This document shows, piece by piece, positions 18,109 to 25,747 of a DNA stretch of 64,000 bases. A model generated the notes under the pieces. The model did no database searches. It had not been told where the DNA came from and saw only the letters and a program-made list of their open reading frames with translations. The DNA comes from AP-15 sp035503615 (GTDB taxonomy: Bacteria > Pseudomonadota > Alphaproteobacteria > ATCC43930 > CGMCC-115725). The position numbers were made by a program, and so were the translations under genes. Position 1 is the stretch's first letter. Every line of letters starts with the position of its first letter. The DNA lies in the NCBI GenBank assembly GCA_035503615.1, contig DATJTI010000027.1, positions 6,253 through 70,252 on the forward strand, written 5' to 3'.

Positions 18109-18372
18109 CTAATTTTTGACTTCTTGCCAGGCTTGTTCCGCGGTCGGGGGCAGCTTGTCCATGTGTTTGAGAAACAAAGCGAGGGTCCAGATCTGTCGGG
18201 CGTCAAGCGTTCCCTTCCACGATGGCATGCCGGTCCAGCGGATACCATGCTCGATCTTCCAGAACGAAAAACCCTCCGGATCGTCCTCGACCCCCTCGGA
18301 GGCTAGTTGCGGGGGCCGCGGATATTCTCTTTTTGCGACCGGGGATGCGGCTGCTGCGTCGCTGCCGGGCAC
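18109..18372 (-). pseudogene. C-terminal remnant of a class I c-type cytochrome
   Basis: The 87 codons match only the second half of a small cytochrome c: YPRPPQLA, then FWKIEHGIRWTGMPSW with the axial Met in TGMPSW, and IWTLALFLKHMDKLPP. The heme attachment motif CxxCH, which should lie about 10-20 residues earlier, is absent. A TGA sits two codons ahead of the GTG at 18372, and none of the three frames upstream to about 18600 shows CxxCH. I infer decay by deletion or several frameshifts. It lies between the mlaC-like gene and msrA. A translated product could not bind heme. Confidence 0.7.
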
Positions 18373-18609
18373 CGCTCAAGACCCTGCGAATGTGACCAGG
18401 AGCGCCGAGTCGCCGGGACGTTATCGAGGCTGGACGCGGGCTGGCGCTCGCCCGGATCGGCGCCGCCCGTTGCCGGGGACGCTCGCATTTTTGTCGGCGT
18501 CACGCGACAGGAATTGTCGGTCCGCGAGCGCCTGCATATATCGTATCGAGCCTTGGACGATCGTGCGCCGGTCGGCGAGGCTCGCGGAGCTTGGGAGGGA
18601 GGATGCCGG

Positions 18610-19266
18610 ATGTGGCCTTTCATGCGTGACAAGCTGGTGATCCCCCGGCCCGAAGACTGCCTGCCGGGTCGGGCCCAGGCGATGGCCGTGCCGGAGCGGC
18701 ACTTTGTCAACGGCCACCCGCTTGCCGGGCCCTATCCGCCGCGGCTCGAAAAGGCGATCTTCGCGCTCGGCTGCTTCTGGGGCGCCGAGCGGGTGTTCTG
18801 GCAGGCGCCGGGGGTGTGGGTTACCGCTGTCGGTTACGCCGGCGGCACGACACCGAACCCGACCTATGAGGAGGTGTGCAGCGGCCGCACCGGGCATACC
18901 GAGGCGGTGCTTGTCGTCTACGACCCGTCGCTGACCAGCTACGAGGCGCTGCTCAAGCTGTTCTGGGAAAGCCACGACCCAACCCAGGGCATGCGCCAGG
19001 GCAATGATGTCGGGACCCAGTACCGCTCGGCGATCTACACCTTCTCGCCGGAGCAACGCCGCCTCGCGGAACTGTCGCGCGACGCCTTTCAGCCGCCGCT
19101 GGAGGCCGCACGCTATGGCAGGATCTCGACCGAGATCGCCGATGCTCCGCCATTCTATTTCGCCGAAGATTATCACCAGCAATATCTCGCCAAGAACCCG
19201 CACGGCTATTGCGGGCTCGGCGGCACCGGCGTGACCTGCCCGATGCCGGCGGTCACTGCCGCCTGA
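18610..19266 (+). CDS. msrA: Peptide methionine-(S)-S-oxide reductase MsrA
   Basis: A 218-residue enzyme reducing methionine-S-sulfoxide. The ATG at 18610 has GGGAGG seven bases upstream. The catalytic motif GCFWGAE is near residue 55, followed by VGYAGG, TGHTEAV, FWESHDPTQ and the late GYCGLGGTGVTCP with two resolving-type Cys. The long N-terminal arm (ending near GHPLAGPYPP) matches the form found in E. coli MsrA. Together with msrB at 16038 it covers both sulfoxide stereoisomers, though the two genes are 2 kb apart and separately expressed. Confidence 0.95.
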   Translation: MWPFMRDKLVIPRPEDCLPGRAQAMAVPERHFVNGHPLAGPYPPRLEKAIFALGCFWGAERVFWQAPGVWVTAVGYAGGTTPNPTYEEVCSGRTGHTEAVLVVYDPSLTSYEALLKLFWESHDPTQGMRQGNDVGTQYRSAIYTFSPEQRRLAELSRDAFQPPLEAARYGRISTEIADAPPFYFAEDYHQQYLAKNPHGYCGLGGTGVTCPMPAVTAA

Positions 19267-19314
19267 GCGCAACCGGCAAGCCCGGTTATCGGGGCGAGGC
19301 CGGACCGACCCGGC

Positions 19315-20859
19315 CTATATGCGCCAGAACCGCCGGGCGTGGTTCAGCCGGCGCAAGCGCCTGCGCAGCCGTGCCTCGCTGCGCAGCAACGCGCGCTCGT
19401 GCCGCTCGAGCAAACGGCCGCCGGCTGCGACGATCGGCTGCGGCTGTTCGGCCGTTCTGCCCAGTTCGATCACCAGCCCATAGGCGGCGCGGATGTCGCT
19501 GACATGGCCGAGTTCGTCCTGCACCGGCTTCATCCGCTCGAGATAGCGGCGCAATTCGCGTCCCGGATAGAGGCTGCGCCACAGCTCGATCGCGTAACGC
19601 AGCTCTTTGACGGCGATGCGCAGCCGGTGCCGCTGGTCGGGGGTCAGCCGCATGAAATGCCGGCTGCGCCGGCGTACCTTGCGCCGGCAACGGTCGAGAA
19701 TGCCTGGGGCGATGGTGTCGATCGGCGCGGTCAGCGCCGGTGCCGCCGGGGTCTCGGCTGCGCGCCACTCGCAGCCGTCAAACCAGCGCAGCAGGCGCAG
19801 CAGCCGCGCGGTCCGCTGCGGCGAGCGGATCTCGCAGGCCACTCGATGATGTGCGGCGCGCCGGGCTGCGGCGGCTGCGGCGGCGAGCTCGTCCCAGCCC
19901 GGATCGCCAGCGCGGTCACACTGTAGCGGGGCCAGCAATTCGGCAATGAAGACGTCGAGATTGCGCGCTCGGCCGAGCGGTTCGGCGAGCGCCGTGAGCT
20001 CGGCTGCAACGCGGCGTCGCGGTTCGCGCGGCAGCACCCCTTTGACCGCGGCCAGCATCGAGCGCAGCCGGCGCAATTCCACCCGCATCCGGTGCACGGC
20101 CTCGGGCTCGCCGGCGAGGGCGGCAGGCTCGTTGCGCAGCAGCTGGGCGAGGCACGAGCGGCCGACGCGCTGCAGCACGGTCTCCACACTGGTGCCGGGA
20201 GCGAAATCGACCGCCGCTGCCGGCATCGCCGCCGCTGCCGCCCCGCCCTCGACAAGAGCATAGCCGCGCTCCGACTTGCTACGCGTGCCGATCGTCAGCG
20301 GTGCTGCTTCGAGCAGCTGCAGTGCGAGATCGTAAAGTGCCGTGCGCGGGCCGGCCTTGAGCTCGAGCTCGAGCTCGCAAACGGGCTCGCTCGCGCCGCC
20401 CGACACGGTGCGGATCTCGCCGAGGTCGATCGCCACCTCGATCCTGGTTCCCGGCGCCGGTTCGAGCTCGACGGTTTCCCGGGTGATCGTCGTGACGAAT
20501 AGCGGATAGAGCTCGCCGGCGACCCCGGCGGGCAGTCGCGCCCCGCTCTGCGGCGCCTGCGGATCGACCTGGTTTTTGGCAACGATGTCCTGCCACTCGC
20601 CGCGCTCGAGCAAATTCGCCGGAGCCAGGCCGGCCGTCTTCAAGGTCTGAACGAACTGCCCGTTCTCGGCGCGCACGCGCAAGCTCGCCGCGGCCGCCCG
20701 CAGCGCCAGCTCCGGCGTGTCGAAATAGGTCGAGACCAGACTGCGCCGGTCCAACGGTGCACCGCACGCGATCGCGGCGAGCGCAGATCTGAGGGCGGTC
20801 AGATCGCTGCTGTCGGCCGTGAGCTTCAATTCGACTTCGAGCGAAATGAGCGGCTCCAC
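19315..20859 (-). CDS. CYTH-CHAD domain protein, probable inorganic triphosphatase
   Basis: A 514-residue fusion. Residues 1-200 form a CYTH domain with the ExExK metal motif at the start (EVELKL, residues 8-13), the STYFDTP strand, SLRVR and later paired acidic strands (CELELELK). From about residue 225 comes a CHAD helical domain rich in Arg and His (VHRMRVELRRLRSML, RNLDVFIAELL, HRLRIAVKELRYAIELW). CYTH enzymes of this build cleave inorganic triphosphate; CHAD domains bind polyphosphate and are linked to polyphosphate granules. Length and order are as in E. coli YgiF. The PHB locus further on does not directly relate to it. Confidence 0.92.
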   Translation of the reverse strand: MEPLISLEVELKLTADSSDLTALRSALAAIACGAPLDRRSLVSTYFDTPELALRAAAASLRVRAENGQFVQTLKTAGLAPANLLERGEWQDIVAKNQVDPQAPQSGARLPAGVAGELYPLFVTTITRETVELEPAPGTRIEVAIDLGEIRTVSGGASEPVCELELELKAGPRTALYDLALQLLEAAPLTIGTRSKSERGYALVEGGAAAAAMPAAAVDFAPGTSVETVLQRVGRSCLAQLLRNEPAALAGEPEAVHRMRVELRRLRSMLAAVKGVLPREPRRRVAAELTALAEPLGRARNLDVFIAELLAPLQCDRAGDPGWDELAAAAAAARRAAHHRVACEIRSPQRTARLLRLLRWFDGCEWRAAETPAAPALTAPIDTIAPGILDRCRRKVRRRSRHFMRLTPDQRHRLRIAVKELRYAIELWRSLYPGRELRRYLERMKPVQDELGHVSDIRAAYGLVIELGRTAEQPQPIVAAGGRLLERHERALLRSEARLRRRLRRLNHARRFWRI

Positions 20860-21094
20860 GTCGGAGATACGGGGATACGAGAAAAAATTCCTGCAAGTTC
20901 CGGACCGCGCCCGTTGCCCCGGAATTGGGCTGCGGCGGCGGTGAGGTATCGATGTTGCCTAAAAATCGCCCAGCCGTCGAATCTCTGATAAGGCTGAGGG
21001 CAACGCCGGTCGGTGAAGCCGCGATTGGCCGGTCGGTCGCGGGCCCGCGACTCGTCTCGGGTGCCAACCAGATTTGAACCGGGGGAGGACCGCA

Positions 21095-22387
21095 ATGGGT
21101 GGGGTGCGCTGGTCGTGGGTGCGGCGAGCCCCGAGCGTCGCTACGGCCGTGGGCTCCGCCGCGAACCTGCCGCCGGTACACCGGGCCTCGCGCGACTGGC
21201 GGATCGCCGAACCGGATTTCTGGCGGCTGTGGCTGGTCGGCTTTGTCGTCTTCGAGGTGCGCTGGCTTGAAATGCTGGCGGTCGCGGTGTTCGTCTACCA
21301 GCGCACCCGCTCGCCGTTTATCGTCGCCGCGCTGACCATGCTGCGGATGATGCCGATGGCGCTGTTCGGCGCGGTGATCGGCGCCGTCGCGGAGCGGATC
21401 GAGCGGCGTACCGCGCTCCTGATCGTCGTCACGACGATGGGGTCGACCTCGCTGACGCTGGCGATGCTGGCCTTTGCCGGCAAGCTCGCGATATGGCACC
21501 TCGCGGTCGCCAGCTTTATCAACGGTATCGGCTGGACCACCGACAATCCGGTGCGGCGCACGATGATCGGCGAGGCGGTCGGCTCGGAGCGGATGAGCGC
21601 TGCGATGGCGCTCGATGTCGGTGCCAACAATGCGAGCCAGATCCTCGGCCCCACCCTCGGCGGCGTGCTGCTGGCGAGCTTCGGGATCGGGGGCGTGTTC
21701 TGCTGCAGCGTCGTTTCCTACCTGGTGGCGCTCGCTTCGGCGTTGCTGGTGCGGCACCGCAATCTCTCGCGTCCGAGCGGCGCGCAGAGCGTGATCGAGC
21801 GCATGATCGAAGGGCTGATGCTGGTCCGTCGTGACCGCCGGCTGATCGCGGTCTTGCTGATCACGGTCATCTCCAACGTGTTCGCCTGGCCGTCGACCAG
21901 CATGATCCCGGTGATCGGCCACGACCAGCTGCGGCTCGGCGCGGTCGGCGTTGGCGTGCTTTCCAGCATGACCGGGATCGGCGCGTTCTGCGGTGCCGCA
22001 GTGATCGCGCTGCTGGTTCGCCCGCCGCAATTCTCGCGCCTCTATCTCGGCGGGGTCGTCGCCTATCTGATCATGGTGCCGCTGTTCGCACTGATCCCCT
22101 ATCCGCTGATCGCCGGCTCGGTCCTGCTGGTGACCGGGATCGCCAATGCTTGCTTCAGCATCATGCAGGCGACCCTCGTCTATCTCGCGGCGCCGCCCGA
22201 GATGCGCAGCCGTGTCTACGGCGTCCTGTCGGTGTGCATCGGCACCGGCATGGTCGGCTTTGTCCAGATCGGCGTGCTCGCCGGGTTGGTCGGCGCCCCG
22301 TGGGCGGTGGCCGGGACCGGGGCTGTCGGTCTGCTGGTGCTGCTCGCGACCCGGCGCTGGTGGCAGCCATTGACCGTGCCCGCTTGA
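21095..22387 (+). CDS. MFS transporter, EntS/MFS_3-like
   Basis: A 430-residue membrane protein with about ten to twelve hydrophobic segments beginning near residue 45 (FWRLWLVGFVVFEV). The ATG at 21095 has GGGGGAGG six bases upstream. The loop after the second or third helix reads AVAERIERRTALL, the usual MFS cytoplasmic basic motif region, and the long central loop (RHRNLSRPSGAQSVIERMIEG) divides the two halves. The branch includes enterobactin exporter EntS and many uncharacterised effluxers. Neighbours give no substrate clue. Confidence 0.88.
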   Translation: MGGVRWSWVRRAPSVATAVGSAANLPPVHRASRDWRIAEPDFWRLWLVGFVVFEVRWLEMLAVAVFVYQRTRSPFIVAALTMLRMMPMALFGAVIGAVAERIERRTALLIVVTTMGSTSLTLAMLAFAGKLAIWHLAVASFINGIGWTTDNPVRRTMIGEAVGSERMSAAMALDVGANNASQILGPTLGGVLLASFGIGGVFCCSVVSYLVALASALLVRHRNLSRPSGAQSVIERMIEGLMLVRRDRRLIAVLLITVISNVFAWPSTSMIPVIGHDQLRLGAVGVGVLSSMTGIGAFCGAAVIALLVRPPQFSRLYLGGVVAYLIMVPLFALIPYPLIAGSVLLVTGIANACFSIMQATLVYLAAPPEMRSRVYGVLSVCIGTGMVGFVQIGVLAGLVGAPWAVAGTGAVGLLVLLATRRWWQPLTVPA

Positions 22388-22541
22388 TCACCCGGCACAT
22401 CTCGCCGCGCGGCCGGTGGCGTTGCGATGGGCCGCGCAGGAGGCCGGAGGTGCGGAAATCTTCTCTCCCCCGGCCGGGCATTGTATCCTTGCATGCGACT
22501 GCGGCGCGGACCGGTTGTCGCCGACCGGCAAAGGAGAACAA

Positions 22542-23750
22542 ATGACGTCGATCGACCGCGATTTGGCTGCCGCCGCGACTTGCGGCAACGATTATATCGA
22601 GCGCGCGCAGGCGCTCGCCCCGCTGCTCACCGATGCGGCCGACGAGATCGAAGCGCAGCGCGAACTGCCCGAGCGGGTTGTCGAGGCGCTGATCGACGGC
22701 GGATTTTTCAAGCTGCTGCTGCCGCGCTCGATGGGCGGCGCCGAGCTCGACCCGATGACCTATGTCCGGGTGCTCGAAGAGATCGCCCGCGCCGAGCCGA
22801 GCACGGCCTGGTCGCTCGGGCAGAATTCCGGCTGCTCGATGTCCGCACCCTATCTCGATCCGGCGATCGCGCGCGAAATCTTCGGGCCGCGACGGGGCAT
22901 TCTCGCCTGGGGGCCGGACCTGCCCGGCGCCGGCCGCGGCATTGCCGTCAGGGGCGGCATCCGGGTCACCGGCCGCTGGGGCTTCGCCACCGGCAGCCGG
23001 CACGCCACCTGGCTCGGCGCGCATGTGCCGATCTTCGAAGAGGACGGCACGCCGCGGATGAACCCGAACGGCCGCCCGTTTGTGCGCACCGTGCTGTTCC
23101 CGAAATCGAGCGCCACGATCATCGACAACTGGCAGGTCATCGGGCTGCGCGGCACCGGCAGCGACAGCTATGCGGTCGAGGATTTGTTCGTGCCGCAGCA
23201 ATACACCTGCTCGCGCGACAACGCGGCCGAGCGGCGCGAGCCGGGTCTGCTCTACAAATTCACGAGCGGCATGGTCTATGCGATGGGGTTCTCGAACGTG
23301 TCGCTCGGCATCGCCCGCGGCACGCTCGACGCGTTTATCGAGCTGGCGCGCGACAAGATTCCGCGCGGTGCCCGCTTCCCGCTGCGCCAGAACAACGTGA
23401 TCCAGTCACAGGTGGCGCAATGCGAGGCGCGGCTGCGCTCGTCGCGCGCGTTTATCGCCGCCACACTGCACGAGATGTGGGACGCGGCCGAGCGCACCGG
23501 CGACTTTCTGCCCGAGCACCATCCGAGGCTGCGGCTGGCGGCGACCTGGGCGATCCAGCAGGCGCGCGACGTCGTCGCCGCAATCTACAGTGCCGCCGGG
23601 GCGACTGCGATCTTCACCGAAAATCCGTTCGAGCGGCGGCTGCGCGATATCCATGCCGGGACCCAGCAAGGCCAGGGCCGGCCGGTCCATTTCGAGACGG
23701 TTGGCCAGATCCTGCTCGGCCTGCCGCCCGAGGGCCGCATGTTCCGCTGA
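22542..23750 (+). CDS. Acyl-CoA dehydrogenase-fold flavoprotein (possible flavin-dependent monooxygenase)
   Basis: A 402-residue protein. The ATG at 22542 follows AAAGGAG. It has the N-terminal helical part (LPERVVEALIDGGFFKLLLPRSMGG), the middle strand domain (GRWGFATGSRHATWLG, IDNWQVIGLRGTGSDSYAVEDLFVP) and the C-terminal helices ending near TGG-like GTQQGQGRP. The catalytic Glu region of true acyl-CoA dehydrogenases is not evident, and SAAGATAIFTENPFERRLRDIH resembles the HsaA/DszC/HpaB-related hydroxylase branch, so an oxygenase role is as likely as dehydrogenation. It is 154 bases downstream of the MFS gene. Confidence 0.85.
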   Translation: MTSIDRDLAAAATCGNDYIERAQALAPLLTDAADEIEAQRELPERVVEALIDGGFFKLLLPRSMGGAELDPMTYVRVLEEIARAEPSTAWSLGQNSGCSMSAPYLDPAIAREIFGPRRGILAWGPDLPGAGRGIAVRGGIRVTGRWGFATGSRHATWLGAHVPIFEEDGTPRMNPNGRPFVRTVLFPKSSATIIDNWQVIGLRGTGSDSYAVEDLFVPQQYTCSRDNAAERREPGLLYKFTSGMVYAMGFSNVSLGIARGTLDAFIELARDKIPRGARFPLRQNNVIQSQVAQCEARLRSSRAFIAATLHEMWDAAERTGDFLPEHHPRLRLAATWAIQQARDVVAAIYSAAGATAIFTENPFERRLRDIHAGTQQGQGRPVHFETVGQILLGLPPEGRMFR

Positions 23751-24015
23751 CCGCGAGGGCGCGCGCGTCGGGCGGCCCTGCCATGTTGCGATCGGGGTTC
23801 CGCGAACCCCCTCGCACTATTGCACCTGTGTGACGACGGGGCTCGCCTTCCTGCCAATTGCATCGTAAATTTCGTGATCGGGTGAGCGGCGAACACAACA
23901 GCCGCCGCCCAGGGTCGAGTGCCGCAGCGAACCGGTCAACCCGGTCGCCCGGGCCTCGCGCCGACAGGGACAACGCAAAGCGGGATCAACCCGCGCTTCA
24001 CCAAGGGAGGTTTCG

Positions 24016-24390
24016 ATGCAGCACTTCGGTCGAATGATCGCGATCGCTGGTGCGTGCTGTACCGCCGCCGTCGCGGGGTGCGCCTCGGGGCCGGTGGCGC
24101 AGGTCGCGCCGACCCACGCCGTGGCCGATCGTTCCGCCGATCCGCCGCAACAGATGGCGGCCGCTGTAGCCCCTTACGCTCCGCCGCCCGAGCTCGCGGA
24201 AATTCCACCCCCGGCGCCGACGCCGAATTCGCTGTGGCGGTTCGGCCATTGGGTGTGGAGCGGCACCGGGTATCACTGGACGCGAGGGCATTACATCGAA
24301 CGGCCGACCCCGACCGACAACTGGTCGCGCGGCTACTGGCAACAGGGGCCCGACGGCTGGGTCTGGATCGAGGGCCACTGGACGAGCTGA
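24016..24390 (+). CDS. Small lipoprotein with YxWxxGHW-type repeats (first of pair)
   Basis: A 124-residue putative lipoprotein. Residues 1-21 are a signal sequence ending in the lipobox AVAGC, so Cys21-22 would be lipidated. After a Pro/Ala-rich linker (about 25-70) the last 50 residues contain aromatic repeats: FGHWVW, YHWTRGHYIERP, RGYWQQGPDGWVWIEGHW. This matches the YXWXXGHW repeat family of exported proteins of unknown function. It has a close paralogue 155 bases downstream. Probably sits on the periplasmic face of the outer membrane. Confidence 0.8.
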   Translation: MQHFGRMIAIAGACCTAAVAGCASGPVAQVAPTHAVADRSADPPQQMAAAVAPYAPPPELAEIPPPAPTPNSLWRFGHWVWSGTGYHWTRGHYIERPTPTDNWSRGYWQQGPDGWVWIEGHWTS

Positions 24391-24545
24391 GGCGGCCAAA
24401 GACAGCGGCGGCCGCCGGCCCGGGATGGGCGGGCTGGGATGGCGCGGGCCGAGTGGCGCGGGAATGATCGCGCGCGCCGTTGTGTTTCCACCTCCGGGAG
24501 CAGCGATCGGCAAGTCCGGCGCTGCAGCAACGCTTGGAGGATCGG

Positions 24546-25073
24546 ATGCAACATCTTGGCCGGGTCGCCGGCATCGCCGCAATCGCGTTGGGTGCCACCG
24601 CCTTGTCCGGCTGTGTCGTCCCGCCACCGCCACCAGCGCCGCTCGCGGCCGAGACCCCGGCGCCGCCATCCGAATTCGGGATGGCCGAGCCGGAGCAGCC
24701 GGCGAACTATCCGCCGCCGATCGCGAGCGCGACACCGCTGACGCCGCCGGCAAGCGGCGATTATGCGACGCCGGAAGCCGCACCAGAATACGGTTCGAGC
24801 ACGCCGCCGGCGATGGCGCCGAGCAACGCCGGAACGATGGGTGCGATCGTCGCGCCGTATGCGCCGCCACCGCCGCGGGTCGAGACCCCGCCGCCTTCAC
24901 CCTCGCCGCTGGCGATGTGGCAGCAGGGCCATTGGGGCTGGAACGGCTCGCAATTCGTGTGGATGCCGGGACATTATGTCGAGCGGCCCTCGGCTACCGC
25001 CACCTGGATGCAGGGCTATTGGCGGCAGGGGCCAACCGGGTGGAGCTGGGTCGCCGGCCACTGGACCGGCTGA
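24546..25073 (+). CDS. Lipoprotein with YxWxxGHW-type repeats (second of pair)
   Basis: A 175-residue paralogue of the lipoprotein at 24016-24390. The ATG at 24546 follows TTGGAGGA. The lipobox is ALSGC near residue 22. The Pro/Ala-rich linker is about 50 residues longer than in the first copy and contains the shared phrase VAPYAPPP. The tail repeats the same module: QQGHWGWNG, VWMPGHYVERPS, MQGYWRQGPTGWSWVAGHW. Tandem duplication with linker growth is the simple reading. Function unknown. Confidence 0.8.
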   Translation: MQHLGRVAGIAAIALGATALSGCVVPPPPPAPLAAETPAPPSEFGMAEPEQPANYPPPIASATPLTPPASGDYATPEAAPEYGSSTPPAMAPSNAGTMGAIVAPYAPPPPRVETPPPSPSPLAMWQQGHWGWNGSQFVWMPGHYVERPSATATWMQGYWRQGPTGWSWVAGHWTG

Positions 25074-25115
25074 TGCAGCAGGCCGCGCTGCCGCAGGCCG
25101 GCCATGCCGCCGGCT

Positions 25116-25583
25116 TCAGCCATCGCGAGCCAGCGCCAGATCGATCAACGGCAGCAGCATCGGGGCGGTCGGCAAACCGCCCACGACGATCTCCTCGCGG
25201 CTGAGCCAACGGACCTCGTCGGCGTCGTCGCCGGCCACACCCTCGCCCGACCGCCAGGTGCCGCGGACCGCGACCAGCGTGTAGTGAAAACGCACGCGGC
25301 GCTCATCGTCGTGGTCGATCGAATCGATGACCGTCAGGATGCCGGCGGCTTCGGCGACAACGCCGGTCTCCTCGGCGAGTTCGCGCATCGCGCCCGCGGC
25401 GACGGTCTCGCCGAGTTCGAGCACCCCGCCCGGAAAGCCCCAGCGCCCGGCGAGCGGCGGGTTGGCGCGGCGCACGACAAGCGCCCGCTCGCCGCGCAAG
25501 ACCACGGCGATGACACCGACGATCGGCCGCTCGGGATAGCGCCGCGCCTCCCTGCGGGTTGCCGCTACTGACCCTGCCGTCAT
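25116..25583 (-). CDS. NUDIX hydrolase
   Basis: A 155-residue hydrolase of nucleoside diphosphates linked to another group. The NUDIX box runs from G53 to V75 (GVLELGE, then RELAEETGV) and is complete. Residue 45 onward (LAGRWGFPGG) matches the MutT/ADP-ribose pyrophosphatase branch. The only plausible start, the ATG at 25583, lies within the left arm of an interspersed inverted repeat (25579-25740), so the gene appears to use a start codon donated by that element. Substrate open. Confidence 0.9.
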   Translation of the reverse strand: MTAGSVAATRREARRYPERPIVGVIAVVLRGERALVVRRANPPLAGRWGFPGGVLELGETVAAGAMRELAEETGVVAEAAGILTVIDSIDHDDERRVRFHYTLVAVRGTWRSGEGVAGDDADEVRWLSREEIVVGGLPTAPMLLPLIDLALARDG

Positions 25584-25740
25584 TGCGAGGAGCCGTCAGG
25601 CGACGAAGCAACCGCGACGACGGCACGGCACCAGCGGCACGAGATTGCTTCGCTGAGCCTGTCCTCGGGCGGCGCACAGCGCCGACCCGTGGGCTCGCCT
25701 CCACCCGTGGGCTCGCGCCGACCCGCGGACTCGCAATGAC
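25579..25740 (+). repeat. Interspersed palindromic repeat element with perfect 11-base terminal inverted repeats
   Basis: GTCATTGCGAG at 25579-25589 pairs with CTCGCAATGAC at 25730-25740, and an inner pair GAAGCAA (25605-25611) / TTGCTTC (25645-25651) is nested inside. This is the CATTGCGAG...GAAGCAA type of intergenic repeat common in alphaproteobacterial genomes. The right half also contains short repeats of the form GTGGGCTCGC. It fills nearly the whole space between the NUDIX start and the thiC stop and could form a long hairpin in RNA. Confidence 0.8.
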
Positions 25741-25747
25741 AATGCAC

